The notes below the pieces were generated by a model. That model was given only the letters and a program-made list of their open reading frames with translations, was not told the origin of the DNA and did no database searches. From CAZODA01 sp964578485 (GTDB taxonomy: Bacteria; Bacteroidota; Bacteroidia; Bacteroidales; Marinilabiliaceae), in the NCBI GenBank assembly GCA_964578485.1, contig CAZODA010000005.1, forward strand, positions 1 through 64,000: a DNA stretch of 64,000 nucleotides, in the 5' to 3' direction. The translations under genes were made by a program, and so were the position numbers. This document shows positions 24,346 through 34,021 of this stretch, piece by piece. Each line of letters begins with the position of its first letter. Position 1 is the first letter of the stretch.

Positions 24346-27213
24346 TTATAAGCTGCCTGTACCGAGCACAGCTATCTTTTTTAATTCTGTTACTTTGCCT
24401 TTCAAATTGAAAGAACGTATAAGTAATATATAAATTCCGGGAGGACAGATACTTCCATTATCATTTGTGCCATCCCATGTAAAGAAGCCTTCCGGACCTG
24501 CCATTTCGTTGTTGGCGAGATGTCGCACAGGCTGTCCGGCCCTATCGTAGATTGTAATGGTGCAACAGTTTCCTGTTTCAGGGAAGTTGTAATTTATTAT
24601 TAGTAAGTCGTCGATCCCATCTTGATTTGGTGTAAAAATTTCAGGTGAAATTATAAAGCCAAATTCTTGATTTGAATTTTGCTTTGTTTTTTCTTGTGAG
24701 TTTTTCATCCCCGGAGTAGCATAATTCGATAATGAAGATGCCGAATGCCAGTTATTTTTGTCGAGAGCTGAAATATAAGCATCTATTCTTTCAAGTGATA
24801 CTCCGCGGGTTTGACTCAATAAAGGGAAGTGCATATCTGTATTATAACTGAAGCAATCTATTATTTGTCCGTGTACATCGGTTAGGAAAACTGTTCCATT
24901 GTTTTTAACAAAATCGGGCAAAGTATTTAATTCTATAACTGCCCTTTTGTTGGGGATCTGATAATATTCTAATAACCATTCTTTGTCGGCCGTAAAAACT
25001 AAATAATCGCCCGGAAAGAAGGGCCGTTTTTTATCGCTTAACTGTATAAGTCGCTCGGGGATTCCTAAATTATTACTTTTTGAAATATACAAAGTTGAAA
25101 GGTCGGCAATTTTATCGCTTCTATTGAATAATTCAACGAAATCCTTACCATTTATTGGAGGGTCGAATAATAATTCATTAATAATAACATCTTCTTTGTC
25201 AGTGTTTTCGGGTATGCCAAAACGAAGTTCAGAAGGTGGTTCAAGTATATTTCCTGATATATCGAGGGGAGTCTCATGAAATCCTATGGTGAAAATTTTT
25301 TTTGTGGGAATTGATTTTGAAAAGCATAGCTCACAAAGATTTAAAAACTCCTCTTCAAGTTTAACGAGCTTTATAGATAAATTTTCAGCTTGGGTATAAA
25401 AATTTTCCGGATAAAAATATTTCTCATCCATAGCTTTTGAAAATTCAAGTGTTAGGCATGAATCTGAAGAAATAAATAGAGACTGCATTTCCGGTGGTAT
25501 AAAATCGGGATTATTTGTCAACAAGGAATTTGGCTCGCCCGGTGTACCTCCCCTTAAATCTTTTGCATAATTCCAGTTGTCAGAGTTAAAAGATAAATTA
25601 TCAGGGTCTATCAGTTCCAATGCCCATCCTCCATTTCTTTTGAACCCGGCATCGCCCATTTCCCTATCATAAGAGAGTGCGGTAATAAGTCGGCCATGAG
25701 CGTCGCGTAAAACAATTTTTCCTGAAGTGATCGTTAATGTCGGCCAAGGGTTCAGCGTAATTTTGTTGTTCACCCCTGTCCAAAGTTGTTCTTTTGCTGA
25801 TGGTACCAAAAGAAGATATTCACCCGGAAAGAGAATATAGTTTTTTAAGGTAGTATTACGATTACCAATAATTAGGGAAAAACCTTTTAGGTTTACAGGT
25901 GAATTTCCTCTGTTATATAATTCAATATATTCCGAATCCGGCAATGATACTGTAGGAGAAGGCTTGGTCATAAGCTCGGTAATTACTATATCATTTCTAT
26001 TTACAAGACAGAAAAAAAGAGGATAAGGCCCGGAAGCAATAGTATCTCCATTAATAGAGCATATTGAGTTGAGCATTATATCCATTAATTCGCAGTTAGC
26101 CAGGTTTTCTGTAAAGATTATTTCTGCACAGAAATCATTTTTTAAAATTATCTCTTGTACTGCAGGGCCTTTACCAAGCCAGACAAAAGCTTTGGGTATA
26201 AGCGTTTCACTATTAATTGCTCGGGTAAAACAAAGCAAAGCTTTGTTTTGAGCTGTCATTTCAAATTCTGCTACTTTAGCAGGTTCATAAGAATAATTTA
26301 TTAGGGTATCGGGCATTTGATTATTAAAAATATCTTTCAACTCACTTATTATCAGATAAGGGTGGTCTGAAATAGGTATTTTGTCTTTGAATATAAGTTT
26401 TAAAGAATAGTTGTTTTCGCCGGATTCTATCCTCATTGCTTGTATATTACCCGGATTGGCAACAAAATGCTTGTTTTCCGGAATAAGCTGATTTATCGGC
26501 TTGGAAAATTCGAGATTTATAGAATGGCTGTTAAGTACTTCAAAATTTGTAATTATTGGAGCTATTGTATCCTTGAACTCTTTTCCTGTAATTTGGAAGT
26601 TGCTGAACCAAAACCGGGTACTCCTTGTTTTAGTGTAATAGCAGCTTAATCCAAACCAAGCAGAATGAAATGCTTCAGAGTTGTTATAACTTCCTTCCTC
26701 AATCCAGCCTTCTCCCATATTTATTTCGAGAACAAGCCGGCCACCTTTTTCCCTGCTAACTCTAACATCGGCTTCCACGATATTCATATCGAGGCGCTTT
26801 GCTTCTCCTTCTATTAAAAGCTTTTTACCGGCTTTATTTTGTTGCCAGAGGGAAATATTATCGGCAGTGCCTCCAATAACGAGATAGAGCGACGATGTGA
26901 TGTCATCAGGGATACAAGCATCACTTGCGAGATACACTATTGCATAATTATTTGATGAAGGATTAAATCCTAATTTAAAAGAAAACAACCAAAGAGCATC
27001 CTCGATTGTATTAGAAGAGGTAAAGATCCAAGAAGAGCCGGGTTCCTCGGGTGCATATAATTGAAGTGCATGATTTTCAGGATCTATTCTGAAGTTGGAA
27101 GTTAGACCTATCCATTCAGGATTATTGATGAGTTCACCATCAGAAAGCATGTAATAAAACTGTGCGTTGACACAGGGGCTTAAAAGGAGCCACAAAAAAA
27201 ACTTAGTTCTCAT
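24346..27213 (-). CDS. secreted lamin-tail-domain protein with gliding-motility-type C-terminus
   Basis: A 955-residue exported protein. The signal peptide is 1-18 (ending VNAQ). Two lamin-tail domains are visible: about 409-520 (VITELMTKPSPT, SEYIELYNRGNSPVNLKGF) and about 674-790 (VIINELLFDPP, FVELFNRSDKIADL). Ig-like stretches of Bacteroidota type lie between them. The last 100 residues (from ISPEIFTPNQDGIDDLLIINY to VTELKKIAVLG) match the FlgD-like, gliding-motility-associated C-terminal domain often found on type IX secretion cargo, though this end lacks a canonical sorting tail. It is probably a surface or extracellular adhesin/scaffold. The gene stands alone. Confidence 0.75.
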   Translation of the reverse strand: MRTKFFLWLLLSPCVNAQFYYMLSDGELINNPEWIGLTSNFRIDPENHALQLYAPEEPGSSWIFTSSNTIEDALWLFSFKLGFNPSSNNYAIVYLASDACIPDDITSSLYLVIGGTADNISLWQQNKAGKKLLIEGEAKRLDMNIVEADVRVSREKGGRLVLEINMGEGWIEEGSYNNSEAFHSAWFGLSCYYTKTRSTRFWFSNFQITGKEFKDTIAPIITNFEVLNSHSINLEFSKPINQLIPENKHFVANPGNIQAMRIESGENNYSLKLIFKDKIPISDHPYLIISELKDIFNNQMPDTLINYSYEPAKVAEFEMTAQNKALLCFTRAINSETLIPKAFVWLGKGPAVQEIILKNDFCAEIIFTENLANCELMDIMLNSICSINGDTIASGPYPLFFCLVNRNDIVITELMTKPSPTVSLPDSEYIELYNRGNSPVNLKGFSLIIGNRNTTLKNYILFPGEYLLLVPSAKEQLWTGVNNKITLNPWPTLTITSGKIVLRDAHGRLITALSYDREMGDAGFKRNGGWALELIDPDNLSFNSDNWNYAKDLRGGTPGEPNSLLTNNPDFIPPEMQSLFISSDSCLTLEFSKAMDEKYFYPENFYTQAENLSIKLVKLEEEFLNLCELCFSKSIPTKKIFTIGFHETPLDISGNILEPPSELRFGIPENTDKEDVIINELLFDPPINGKDFVELFNRSDKIADLSTLYISKSNNLGIPERLIQLSDKKRPFFPGDYLVFTADKEWLLEYYQIPNKRAVIELNTLPDFVKNNGTVFLTDVHGQIIDCFSYNTDMHFPLLSQTRGVSLERIDAYISALDKNNWHSASSLSNYATPGMKNSQEKTKQNSNQEFGFIISPEIFTPNQDGIDDLLIINYNFPETGNCCTITIYDRAGQPVRHLANNEMAGPEGFFTWDGTNDNGSICPPGIYILLIRSFNLKGKVTELKKIAVLGTGSL

Positions 27214-27363
27214 TGACGGTTAGGATTAAATACGTATTTTTGTTATTTAAATAATTCGAGATATATATTACAAATCATAATTTTTATCTAAGATAATTTA
27301 TTTTAGAATAAAAGTAAAGCTAATTGAAAATCAAAGCAATAAACTCTAATAAAATTTTTTCCT

Positions 27364-28374
27364 ATGAAAATAGCGATTGTAGGTGTTAGTGGAGCAGTAG
27401 GACAAGAATTCCTACGTATCCTTGAAACAAGAGATTTTCCTATTGGTGAGTTGGTATTATTTGGTTCAGCACGGAGTGCCGGAAATAAATACACTTTCAG
27501 GGGTAAAGAAATAACAGTAAAGGAATTGCAACATAATGATGATTTTAAAGATATAAAAATTGCGTTTACCTCGGCCGGTGCATCCACATCTAAGGAGTAT
27601 GCATCAACCATCACCCGTTATGGTGCTGTAATGATTGACAATTCAAGTGCTTTCAGAATGGATGATGAGATTCCTCTTGTAGTGCCTGAAGTTAATGCTG
27701 CTGCTTGTGCAAATATTCCTCGTCGAATAATTGCGAATCCAAATTGTACTACTACCCAGTTGGTTGTATCCTTAAAGCCTATTGAAGATCTGTCACATAT
27801 TAAGCGTGTTCATGTATCTACTTATCAGGCTGCAAGTGGTGCAGGTGCTGTTGCCATGGATGAGTTGGCATTACAAACCCGTCAGTATGTCGAAGGTGAG
27901 CCTATTACAGTAAGTAAGTTTCAGTATCAGCTTGCCATGAACATTATTCCGCAGGTTGATGTATTTACAGATAATGGATACACCAAAGAGGAGATGAAAA
28001 TGTATAATGAAACTCGCAAAATTATGGGAAGCGATATCGAGGTTAGTGCTACCTGTGTTCGTATTCCGGTTATGCGTGCTCATTCAGAAGCTATTTGGGT
28101 GGAAACCGAGCGTCCTCTTTCTGTGGAAGAAGCAAGAGAAGCTTTCAAAAATACTAAGGGTATTACAGTTCTTGATGATCCTTCTAAGAGTGAATATCCC
28201 ATGCCTTTATTTCAGGAAGGACATGATGATGTTTATGTTGGCAGGATACGGAAAGATCTGTCAAATCCAAAGGGGCTTACCTTCTGGTCTGTTTCGGATC
28301 AGATAAAAAAGGGAGCTGCTTTAAATGCGGTTCAAATTGCTGAATATATGATAGGTGAAAAGCTTGTTAAATAA
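27364..28374 (+). CDS. asd: aspartate-semialdehyde dehydrogenase
   Basis: A 336-residue enzyme that reduces aspartyl phosphate to aspartate semialdehyde for lysine, threonine, methionine and diaminopimelate synthesis. The NADP site is IVGVSGAVGQEFLRIL (4-19). The catalytic cysteine is C128 in NPNCTTTQ and the base is H240 in MRAHSEAIW. Length and motifs are standard. Confidence 0.96.
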   Translation: MKIAIVGVSGAVGQEFLRILETRDFPIGELVLFGSARSAGNKYTFRGKEITVKELQHNDDFKDIKIAFTSAGASTSKEYASTITRYGAVMIDNSSAFRMDDEIPLVVPEVNAAACANIPRRIIANPNCTTTQLVVSLKPIEDLSHIKRVHVSTYQAASGAGAVAMDELALQTRQYVEGEPITVSKFQYQLAMNIIPQVDVFTDNGYTKEEMKMYNETRKIMGSDIEVSATCVRIPVMRAHSEAIWVETERPLSVEEAREAFKNTKGITVLDDPSKSEYPMPLFQEGHDDVYVGRIRKDLSNPKGLTFWSVSDQIKKGAALNAVQIAEYMIGEKLVK

Positions 28375-28414
28375 TAAGAACAAAGCTGTATTTTATCAAT
28401 TGGATTTCAGTGTT

Positions 28415-30769
28415 TTAATCTTTACGGAAAATATCTCGCATACGTCTTAGGAGTTTACGATCTTTTTCGCGTATAACTTCTTCCTTTCTTTCAACAGGAT
28501 CCAACTGTTTGGGCTCCACTGTTTGTGGGATCCCAAACAGCCGTTGGAAGAAATTCCTTCTATCTTCAATAATCATGCTTTCAATAAAGTCCTCACAATC
28601 GAGTCTTGCCATCAAATCATCGGGTAAGGGATAAAACGAAGAAGATTTTATAAATGAATATTTGGAGTTTTTCTCGATTTTTTGCATAAAGCGGGCAAAT
28701 ATTGGTAATGCTGCATGTGCTCCTTGCCCAAGTGGTCCGGGACGGAAATGTATTCCCGGATTTTGAGCTCCTACCCATGCTCCGGCTACCAGGGTTGGGG
28801 TAAATCCAATAAACCAAGCATCTGCATTATTTTGTGTAGTTCCTGTTTTGCCACCATATTCACTTTGTAAATTATATCGCCGATAAAGTGCAGCTCCGGT
28901 TCCCTTTTCTATTACTTCTTTCAACAGCTGAATCATGATGCGTGCTGTTTCCTCATTAAAAGCTTCTCCCATTAATGGTTGTTTAGCTGCTTCATAAATT
29001 ACTTCACCATTATTGGTTTCAATCTTCAATATAATTTGTGATGGAATAGCAAAGCCATAATTTGGAAATGCTGTATAGGCAGTAACCATTTCAAGAAGTG
29101 AAACTTCGGCAGTGCCAAGGGCAATGGAAGGTACAGGTGGAATATTGCTTGTAATTCCTAATTTGTGCGCTGTTTTAATGGCTTCTTTTACTCCCAATCT
29201 GTTTATTAGCTCCGCAGCAATGGTATTTATTGAATATACCAAACCACCCTTCATAGAATAATAACCATTATGCTCTCCATCAAAATTTGACGGCGACCAG
29301 TTATTATATTTTTCATATATTCTTCTCTCATTAGAAATAAATTCACAGGGGTCGAATCCTTTATTTATGGCAGCACCATATAGTATAGGTTTAAATGTTG
29401 AGCCTACCTGCCTTTTTGCAGTTACATGGTCATATTTAAAATATCTGAAATCTACTCCACCAACCCATGCTAATATATGACCGTTAGTAGGATCCATGGC
29501 AATAAATCCGCTATGTAAAGTTCGTAAAGCTTGTTTCAGAGAGTCAATAGGTGAGATGCTTACATTTTTTTCTCCTTGGTAGTGATAAATTGAAGTGTTA
29601 ACAGGCTTTTCCATCTCTTCAATTATTTCAGCTTCTTCAATTCCTTTTTCCTCCATGTTAATATATCGTTCACTGCGTCGTAATGAAGAATAAAAAATCT
29701 CGGGCTGTTGATGCCAAGGATCCTGCCTGCTCCAATGTTGATCAAAGGTTTGTTGCATGTAGGCCATATGATCTTTTACTGCTTCAACTGCGTAAGCTTG
29801 TAAGTTGGCATCAAGGGTAGTGGTTATCCGTAATCCGTCGGTATAAATATTATAGGAGCCGCCCTCTGTTTCTTGTAAAATTTTTTCGGTCTGCATCCTT
29901 ACTTGTTCAATAAACCATGGAGCCGGTCCGTGATTATAATCAATGCGTGAATAATTTGTTTCCATAGGCATTTCCTTAAATGCTTCAGCCTCTTCAGAAC
30001 TTAAATATCCTTGCGTCGCCATCCTGTCGATAACAAGATTTCGCCTGCGCGTTGACATTTCAGGATTTCTACGCGGATTGTATGCAGTGTTAGCTGCAAG
30101 CATGCCTACAAGTGTAGCAGATTCAGGAACAGATAAATCAGAAGAAGGTTTGGAAAAGAAACGGCGGGCTGCTACTTCAATACCATAAATTTCTTCCCCA
30201 AAAGGAACAGTGTTAAGATATAAACCTAAAATTTCTTCTTTGGAAAAAACTTTTTCAATACGATAGGCGATAAACATCTCACGTATCTTATCAATAAAAA
30301 GACCTGCAAACCATCCGGAATTCCTTGGGTATAGATTTTTGGCCAGTTGCTGGCTGATGGTACTGCCACCGCCCTGACTGCGGTCGCCCATTAATATATT
30401 TTTGAAAAAGACGCGAGCCATACTCATAAGGTCCAAGCCCTTATGCTCATAGAATCTACAGTCTTCGGTGGCTACAAGTGCATTTTTTACATATTCGGAA
30501 ATGTTCTCATTATCAATTGTCCTGCGATTTTGAAGAAAATAAGAACCTATTATTTCTCCATCAGCTGAATAAACAAGCGATGAACTAAAATTATGAATAT
30601 TTGTAAGATCATTTATTGATGGCAGCTTACCAAATAAACCTAAGTAAATCAGTAATATAATTAAAATAAAAAAGCCAAAAACCAAAGCCGACAGTTTGAT
30701 GAACCATTTTAACACTGTCTTTTTTAATGATGTTTTTGTATTGCCTTTTTTGTTTTTCCTAAGAATCAT
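28415..30769 (-). CDS. mrcA: class A penicillin-binding protein 1A
   Basis: A 784-residue bifunctional peptidoglycan synthase. There is a short cytoplasmic basic N-terminus, a membrane helix (about 22-46), and a glycosyltransferase domain with EDCRFYEHKGLD and GGSTISQQLAKNLY. The transpeptidase domain has the serine motif STFK (RQVGSTFKPILY), SIN (VYSINTIAA) and KTG (GGKTGTTQNNADAW). The C-terminus is charged. It ends 41 bases from the convergent asd gene and begins next to the epimerase gene (1 base apart), so the two may be co-transcribed. Confidence 0.95.
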   Translation of the reverse strand: MILRKNKKGNTKTSLKKTVLKWFIKLSALVFGFFILIILLIYLGLFGKLPSINDLTNIHNFSSSLVYSADGEIIGSYFLQNRRTIDNENISEYVKNALVATEDCRFYEHKGLDLMSMARVFFKNILMGDRSQGGGSTISQQLAKNLYPRNSGWFAGLFIDKIREMFIAYRIEKVFSKEEILGLYLNTVPFGEEIYGIEVAARRFFSKPSSDLSVPESATLVGMLAANTAYNPRRNPEMSTRRRNLVIDRMATQGYLSSEEAEAFKEMPMETNYSRIDYNHGPAPWFIEQVRMQTEKILQETEGGSYNIYTDGLRITTTLDANLQAYAVEAVKDHMAYMQQTFDQHWSRQDPWHQQPEIFYSSLRRSERYINMEEKGIEEAEIIEEMEKPVNTSIYHYQGEKNVSISPIDSLKQALRTLHSGFIAMDPTNGHILAWVGGVDFRYFKYDHVTAKRQVGSTFKPILYGAAINKGFDPCEFISNERRIYEKYNNWSPSNFDGEHNGYYSMKGGLVYSINTIAAELINRLGVKEAIKTAHKLGITSNIPPVPSIALGTAEVSLLEMVTAYTAFPNYGFAIPSQIILKIETNNGEVIYEAAKQPLMGEAFNEETARIMIQLLKEVIEKGTGAALYRRYNLQSEYGGKTGTTQNNADAWFIGFTPTLVAGAWVGAQNPGIHFRPGPLGQGAHAALPIFARFMQKIEKNSKYSFIKSSSFYPLPDDLMARLDCEDFIESMIIEDRRNFFQRLFGIPQTVEPKQLDPVERKEEVIREKDRKLLRRMRDIFRKD

Positions 30770-30770
30770 T

Positions 30771-31781
30771 TTATTTATCTATAAATCTATACCAAGATGC
30801 AGAATTTTTGATCGCTTCGCTTATTGGTTTGAAAGAATAATTAAAGCGTTTTTCAAATTTTTCGGCAGAATATTTTGATACCGAATAAGCCGCCCGAGCA
30901 GAATCCCTTGTTATAGCCGGTGATTTTCCTACTATCAAACAGAGTACAAGATTCAGACGCCAGCCTAATTCCGTTAGGAGTTTTGATACTTTGATAAAAG
31001 GTGGTTTTTTCCCCATTTCATCAGCTATCATAGTGAAAAAATTTTTGAATGGAAGATTTTCACCATTGAGAATGAAGCGTTCATTTACTATATCGCTTTC
31101 CATCAACAAAACAATGGCTTTTGCTACATCCCTTACATCCACAAAACCGGTTGCTCCGTTTGTATAAAATGGCATTCCTTTTTTTACTGAGTAAAAAAAC
31201 CTGCCACTGCTGTTAAGCCAGTTTACAGGACCAATAACAACTGAGGGATTTACAATTACAACAGGGATACCTTCATTTGAGGCCCTCCATACTTCCATCT
31301 CAGCCCTAAACTTGCTGTATGAATATGCTGATCTATAATCATCGGGTTGCCATTCAACTTCTTCAGTTATCAAATGATCGTCTATTTGTTTTCCCAAGGA
31401 AGAAACACTGCTTACATAGCAAACTTTTTTGATGCCCCCAACAAGGCAGGCATTCATAAGGTTAGCTGTTCCTTGATTGTTTACTTTCAGCATTTTTTTT
31501 GATTCCCCGGGATGAAAGGATATCATAGCTGCTGAATGATAAACATGAGAAATGCCTTCCAAAGCCTCTTCAAGAGAGAAATAATCTGAAAGATCGGCTT
31601 TAACCCAAGATATTTTATCAAAAAGCTCCTCCCAATTTTTATTATAAAATAAAAATAATTTTTTTACATCTTCGATTTTATCCTTAGTTCTGTATATTGC
31701 CCTTACAGAATTTCCCTTTTCTACAAGATGATATAATAAATGTGAACCAATAAGGCCGGTTCCTCCTGTTACTAAAATCAT
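30771..31781 (-). CDS. NAD(P)-dependent epimerase/dehydratase (extended SDR)
   Basis: A 336-residue protein with the nucleotide-binding motif VTGGTGLIGSHLLYHL (4-19) and the catalytic Y-x3-K as YSYSK (about 148-152), preceded by VSSVSSLG. It resembles dihydroflavonol-4-reductase-like SDRs. The substrate cannot be read from the sequence. It is immediately upstream of the PBP1A gene on the same strand. Confidence 0.85.
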   Translation of the reverse strand: MILVTGGTGLIGSHLLYHLVEKGNSVRAIYRTKDKIEDVKKLFLFYNKNWEELFDKISWVKADLSDYFSLEEALEGISHVYHSAAMISFHPGESKKMLKVNNQGTANLMNACLVGGIKKVCYVSSVSSLGKQIDDHLITEEVEWQPDDYRSAYSYSKFRAEMEVWRASNEGIPVVIVNPSVVIGPVNWLNSSGRFFYSVKKGMPFYTNGATGFVDVRDVAKAIVLLMESDIVNERFILNGENLPFKNFFTMIADEMGKKPPFIKVSKLLTELGWRLNLVLCLIVGKSPAITRDSARAAYSVSKYSAEKFEKRFNYSFKPISEAIKNSASWYRFIDK

Positions 31782-31844
31782 ATTATAAAAATTTAATAGA
31801 TTTTCATTCCGAAATTGTTGCTAAATTAGCACATTCAAATAAAT

Positions 31845-31861
31845 AACGCTTAAATAGCGTT
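31845..31861. repeat. small hairpin in the epimerase-ribE intergenic region
   Basis: AACGCT and AGCGTT form a perfect 6-bp stem with a 5-base loop in the 178-base divergent region. No FMN riboswitch conserved core could be recognised around it. Role unknown. Confidence 0.3.
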
Positions 31862-31959
31862 TAAATTTCAGTATAAATAAAGAATGGCGGTGAGATATAG
31901 TTTTTTATAAAAAATCAGCTCCAATTTATATCATTGTTTAATAATAAAACAGCAGTAAT

Positions 31960-32565
31960 ATGTTTTCAGGAATCGTTGAAGAAGCAGCCACGGTAGTTGC
32001 CATAGAAAAAGAGAAAAGTAACCTTCATTTTACATTAACATGTTCATTTGTCGATGAATTGAAAATCGATCAGAGTATTTCACATAATGGAGTATGCTTA
32101 ACTGTAGTTGATAAGCAGGAAGATACATATAAAGTTACTGCAATCCTTGAAACTTTGGAAAAATCGAATCTTGGTTTGCTAAAGCCTGGCGATAAAATTA
32201 ACTTAGAACGAAGCTTGTTGATGAATGGGCGATTAGACGGGCATATAGTTCAAGGGCATGTTGATCAGACTGCAAAATGTATTGAAGTAAAAGAATCGGA
32301 AGGTAGTTGGTACTACACTTTTCAATATGATATAAATCGTGAGTTGGCAGCACAAGGATATATGACGGTAGAAAAGGGTTCGGTTTGTGTTAATGGTGTA
32401 AGCCTCACTGTTGTTGATAGCCGCGACGACCGTTTTTCAGTTGCTATTATTCCTTATACCTATGAATATACAAACTTCCATCAGATACAAGCCGGAACAG
32501 TTGTGAATATAGAATTTGATATTTTAGGGAAATATATCAGCAGAATAATGGCTTTAAAATCGTAG
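31960..32565 (+). CDS. ribE: riboflavin synthase, alpha subunit
   Basis: A 201-residue enzyme that converts two 6,7-dimethyl-8-ribityllumazines to riboflavin. It has the internal duplication of the family: MFSGIVEE with SHNGVCLTVV in the first half, and MNGRLDGHIVQGHVD with VNGVSLTVVD in the second. The final codons KS and stop fall inside a palindrome (32559-32587), which probably replaced the natural end. Confidence 0.95.
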   Translation: MFSGIVEEAATVVAIEKEKSNLHFTLTCSFVDELKIDQSISHNGVCLTVVDKQEDTYKVTAILETLEKSNLGLLKPGDKINLERSLLMNGRLDGHIVQGHVDQTAKCIEVKESEGSWYYTFQYDINRELAAQGYMTVEKGSVCVNGVSLTVVDSRDDRFSVAIIPYTYEYTNFHQIQAGTVVNIEFDILGKYISRIMALKS

Positions 32566-32587
32566 GAACATGTTAGGTCCCTACGAT
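32559..32587. repeat. palindrome at the end of ribE
   Basis: Arms ATCGTAGG (32559-32566) and CCTACGAT (32580-32587) form a hairpin; the TAG inside the first arm is the ribE stop codon. The arms match the palindrome that ends folK at 19974-20000. It may also act as a terminator or mRNA-stabilising hairpin. Confidence 0.6.
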
Positions 32588-32627
32588 ATCTCTTATTTTT
32601 TATGCTGCTATTAAGGAAAATTACACC

Positions 32628-33074
32628 TTAATCATCAATTCTAATGAATTTGTGTTTTAGCGTGAATTCCAATTCAATGCCATTATCCAATTTTACTTCT
32701 TGGTGTCTTCTTCCAAGGTCCCATCCTATTATGGAATTGTTTGGATAATTTGTGCTTACATAATTTCTTATCTTTTGTGGGATCACACTTTCAGGTAAGG
32801 CTGATTTTCCATCAATTTCAATAATTTGATATCTGCCGTTAAATTCTAATTCGGTTCTATCACTTAATTTAATTTCATATTTTTTTGTGATACCTTCAAA
32901 ATCTATTTCCGCCCTCACAACTTCTAAAGTTGGAAAATGCGTGTTAATATAGTTTTGGATTTTATCGGGAATTTCATCATTGCTAATAATTCTGTCTTGT
33001 AAAAATGATGCCAGAGATACAAACAAAATTAATGCAAGTGAATACCTTATCACCTTTTTTGTTATTGTTTTCAT
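32628..33074 (-). CDS. periplasmic PepSY-like protein
   Basis: A 148-residue exported protein with a signal peptide (about 1-25, KVIRYSLALILFVSLASFLQ) and two tandem PepSY-like repeats. Each begins with an IPDKIQNYINTHFP- or IPQKIRNYVSTNYP-type helix and continues with a strand such as KYEIKLSDRTELEFNGRY or HQEVKLDNGIELEFTLKH. Members are common in Bacteroidota and their function is unknown. ATG at 33074 is preferred to a TTG at 33119 because it puts the signal peptide at the N-terminus. Confidence 0.75.
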   Translation of the reverse strand: MKTITKKVIRYSLALILFVSLASFLQDRIISNDEIPDKIQNYINTHFPTLEVVRAEIDFEGITKKYEIKLSDRTELEFNGRYQIIEIDGKSALPESVIPQKIRNYVSTNYPNNSIIGWDLGRRHQEVKLDNGIELEFTLKHKFIRIDD

Positions 33075-33220
33075 ATATAGTGAATTATAAAAGTTTGTGA
33101 TAGATTTTTTATCTGTCAAATGAAAGAAAAAAATACTACAAATGCAATAGTTGATAAATAAAATATCAATTTGAGTTAAAGAGATTTGATTTTATGTTTT
33201 TTTGCTAATTATCTTAAAAG

Positions 33221-33976
33221 TTAATCCTGAATTTTAGCTTTAAGATACTCTCTGTTTAGGCGGGCTATATGTGCAATTGAAATACCTTTAGGGCATTCAA
33301 CTTCACAGGCACCTGTATTTGTGCAGTTGCCAAATCCCAGTTCATCCATTTTACTTACCATATTTTTTGCTCTTCTTGCTGCCTCCACTTTTCCTTGTGG
33401 CAGGAGTGCCAGGTGGCTAACTTTTGCTGCGACAAAGAGCATTGCCGATCCATTTTTACATGCTGCCACGCAGGCACCACAGCCAATGCATGATGCAGCA
33501 TCCATTGCTTCTTCGGCATTGGGCCTTGGTATAGGAATGGCATTTGCATCGGGAATACCTCCTGTATCGACAGAAACATAGCCTCCTGCAGCAATTATTT
33601 TATCGAAAGAATCCCTGTCAACTATGAGATCTTTTATTACAGGAAAAGCAGCCGAACGCCATGGTTCAACCCATATAGTATCGCCATCTTTGAATTTTCG
33701 CATGTGCAGCTGGCAGGTAGTAATTTCATCATCGGGACCATGAGGGCGTCCGTTGATATAGAGTGAGCAGGTACCACAAATTCCTTCGCGACAATCGTGA
33801 TCGAATACTACCGGCTCTTTACCTTCGTTAATTAATTGCTCGTTGAGTATATCCAACATTTCAAGGAAGGAACTTCCGGTAGAAATATCCTTTAATTTAT
33901 AGGTTTCAAACGCACCTTTTGAGCGAGCATTCTTTTGCCGCCATACTTTAAGTGTGAAATTTATATTTTTTTCCAT
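33221..33976 (-). CDS. sdhB: succinate dehydrogenase/fumarate reductase iron-sulfur subunit
   Basis: A 251-residue subunit carrying the electron-transfer clusters. CREGICGTCS with a later TTCQLH binds [2Fe-2S]; CIGCGACVAAC and CTNTGACEVECPKG supply the ligands for the [4Fe-4S] and [3Fe-4S] clusters. It is the last gene of a sdhC-sdhA-sdhB operon, 45 bases after sdhA, in the order typical of Bacteroidota. Confidence 0.95.
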   Translation of the reverse strand: MEKNINFTLKVWRQKNARSKGAFETYKLKDISTGSSFLEMLDILNEQLINEGKEPVVFDHDCREGICGTCSLYINGRPHGPDDEITTCQLHMRKFKDGDTIWVEPWRSAAFPVIKDLIVDRDSFDKIIAAGGYVSVDTGGIPDANAIPIPRPNAEEAMDAASCIGCGACVAACKNGSAMLFVAAKVSHLALLPQGKVEAARRAKNMVSKMDELGFGNCTNTGACEVECPKGISIAHIARLNREYLKAKIQD

Positions 33977-34021
33977 AATAAAATTCTGTTAATCTATCAT
34001 CAGGTTAATTTTTGTTGATCA

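Noticed and set aside
31782..31959. FMN riboswitch before ribE
   Set aside because: The conserved junction sequences could not be found in the 178-base region; only a small AACGCT/AGCGTT hairpin is present.
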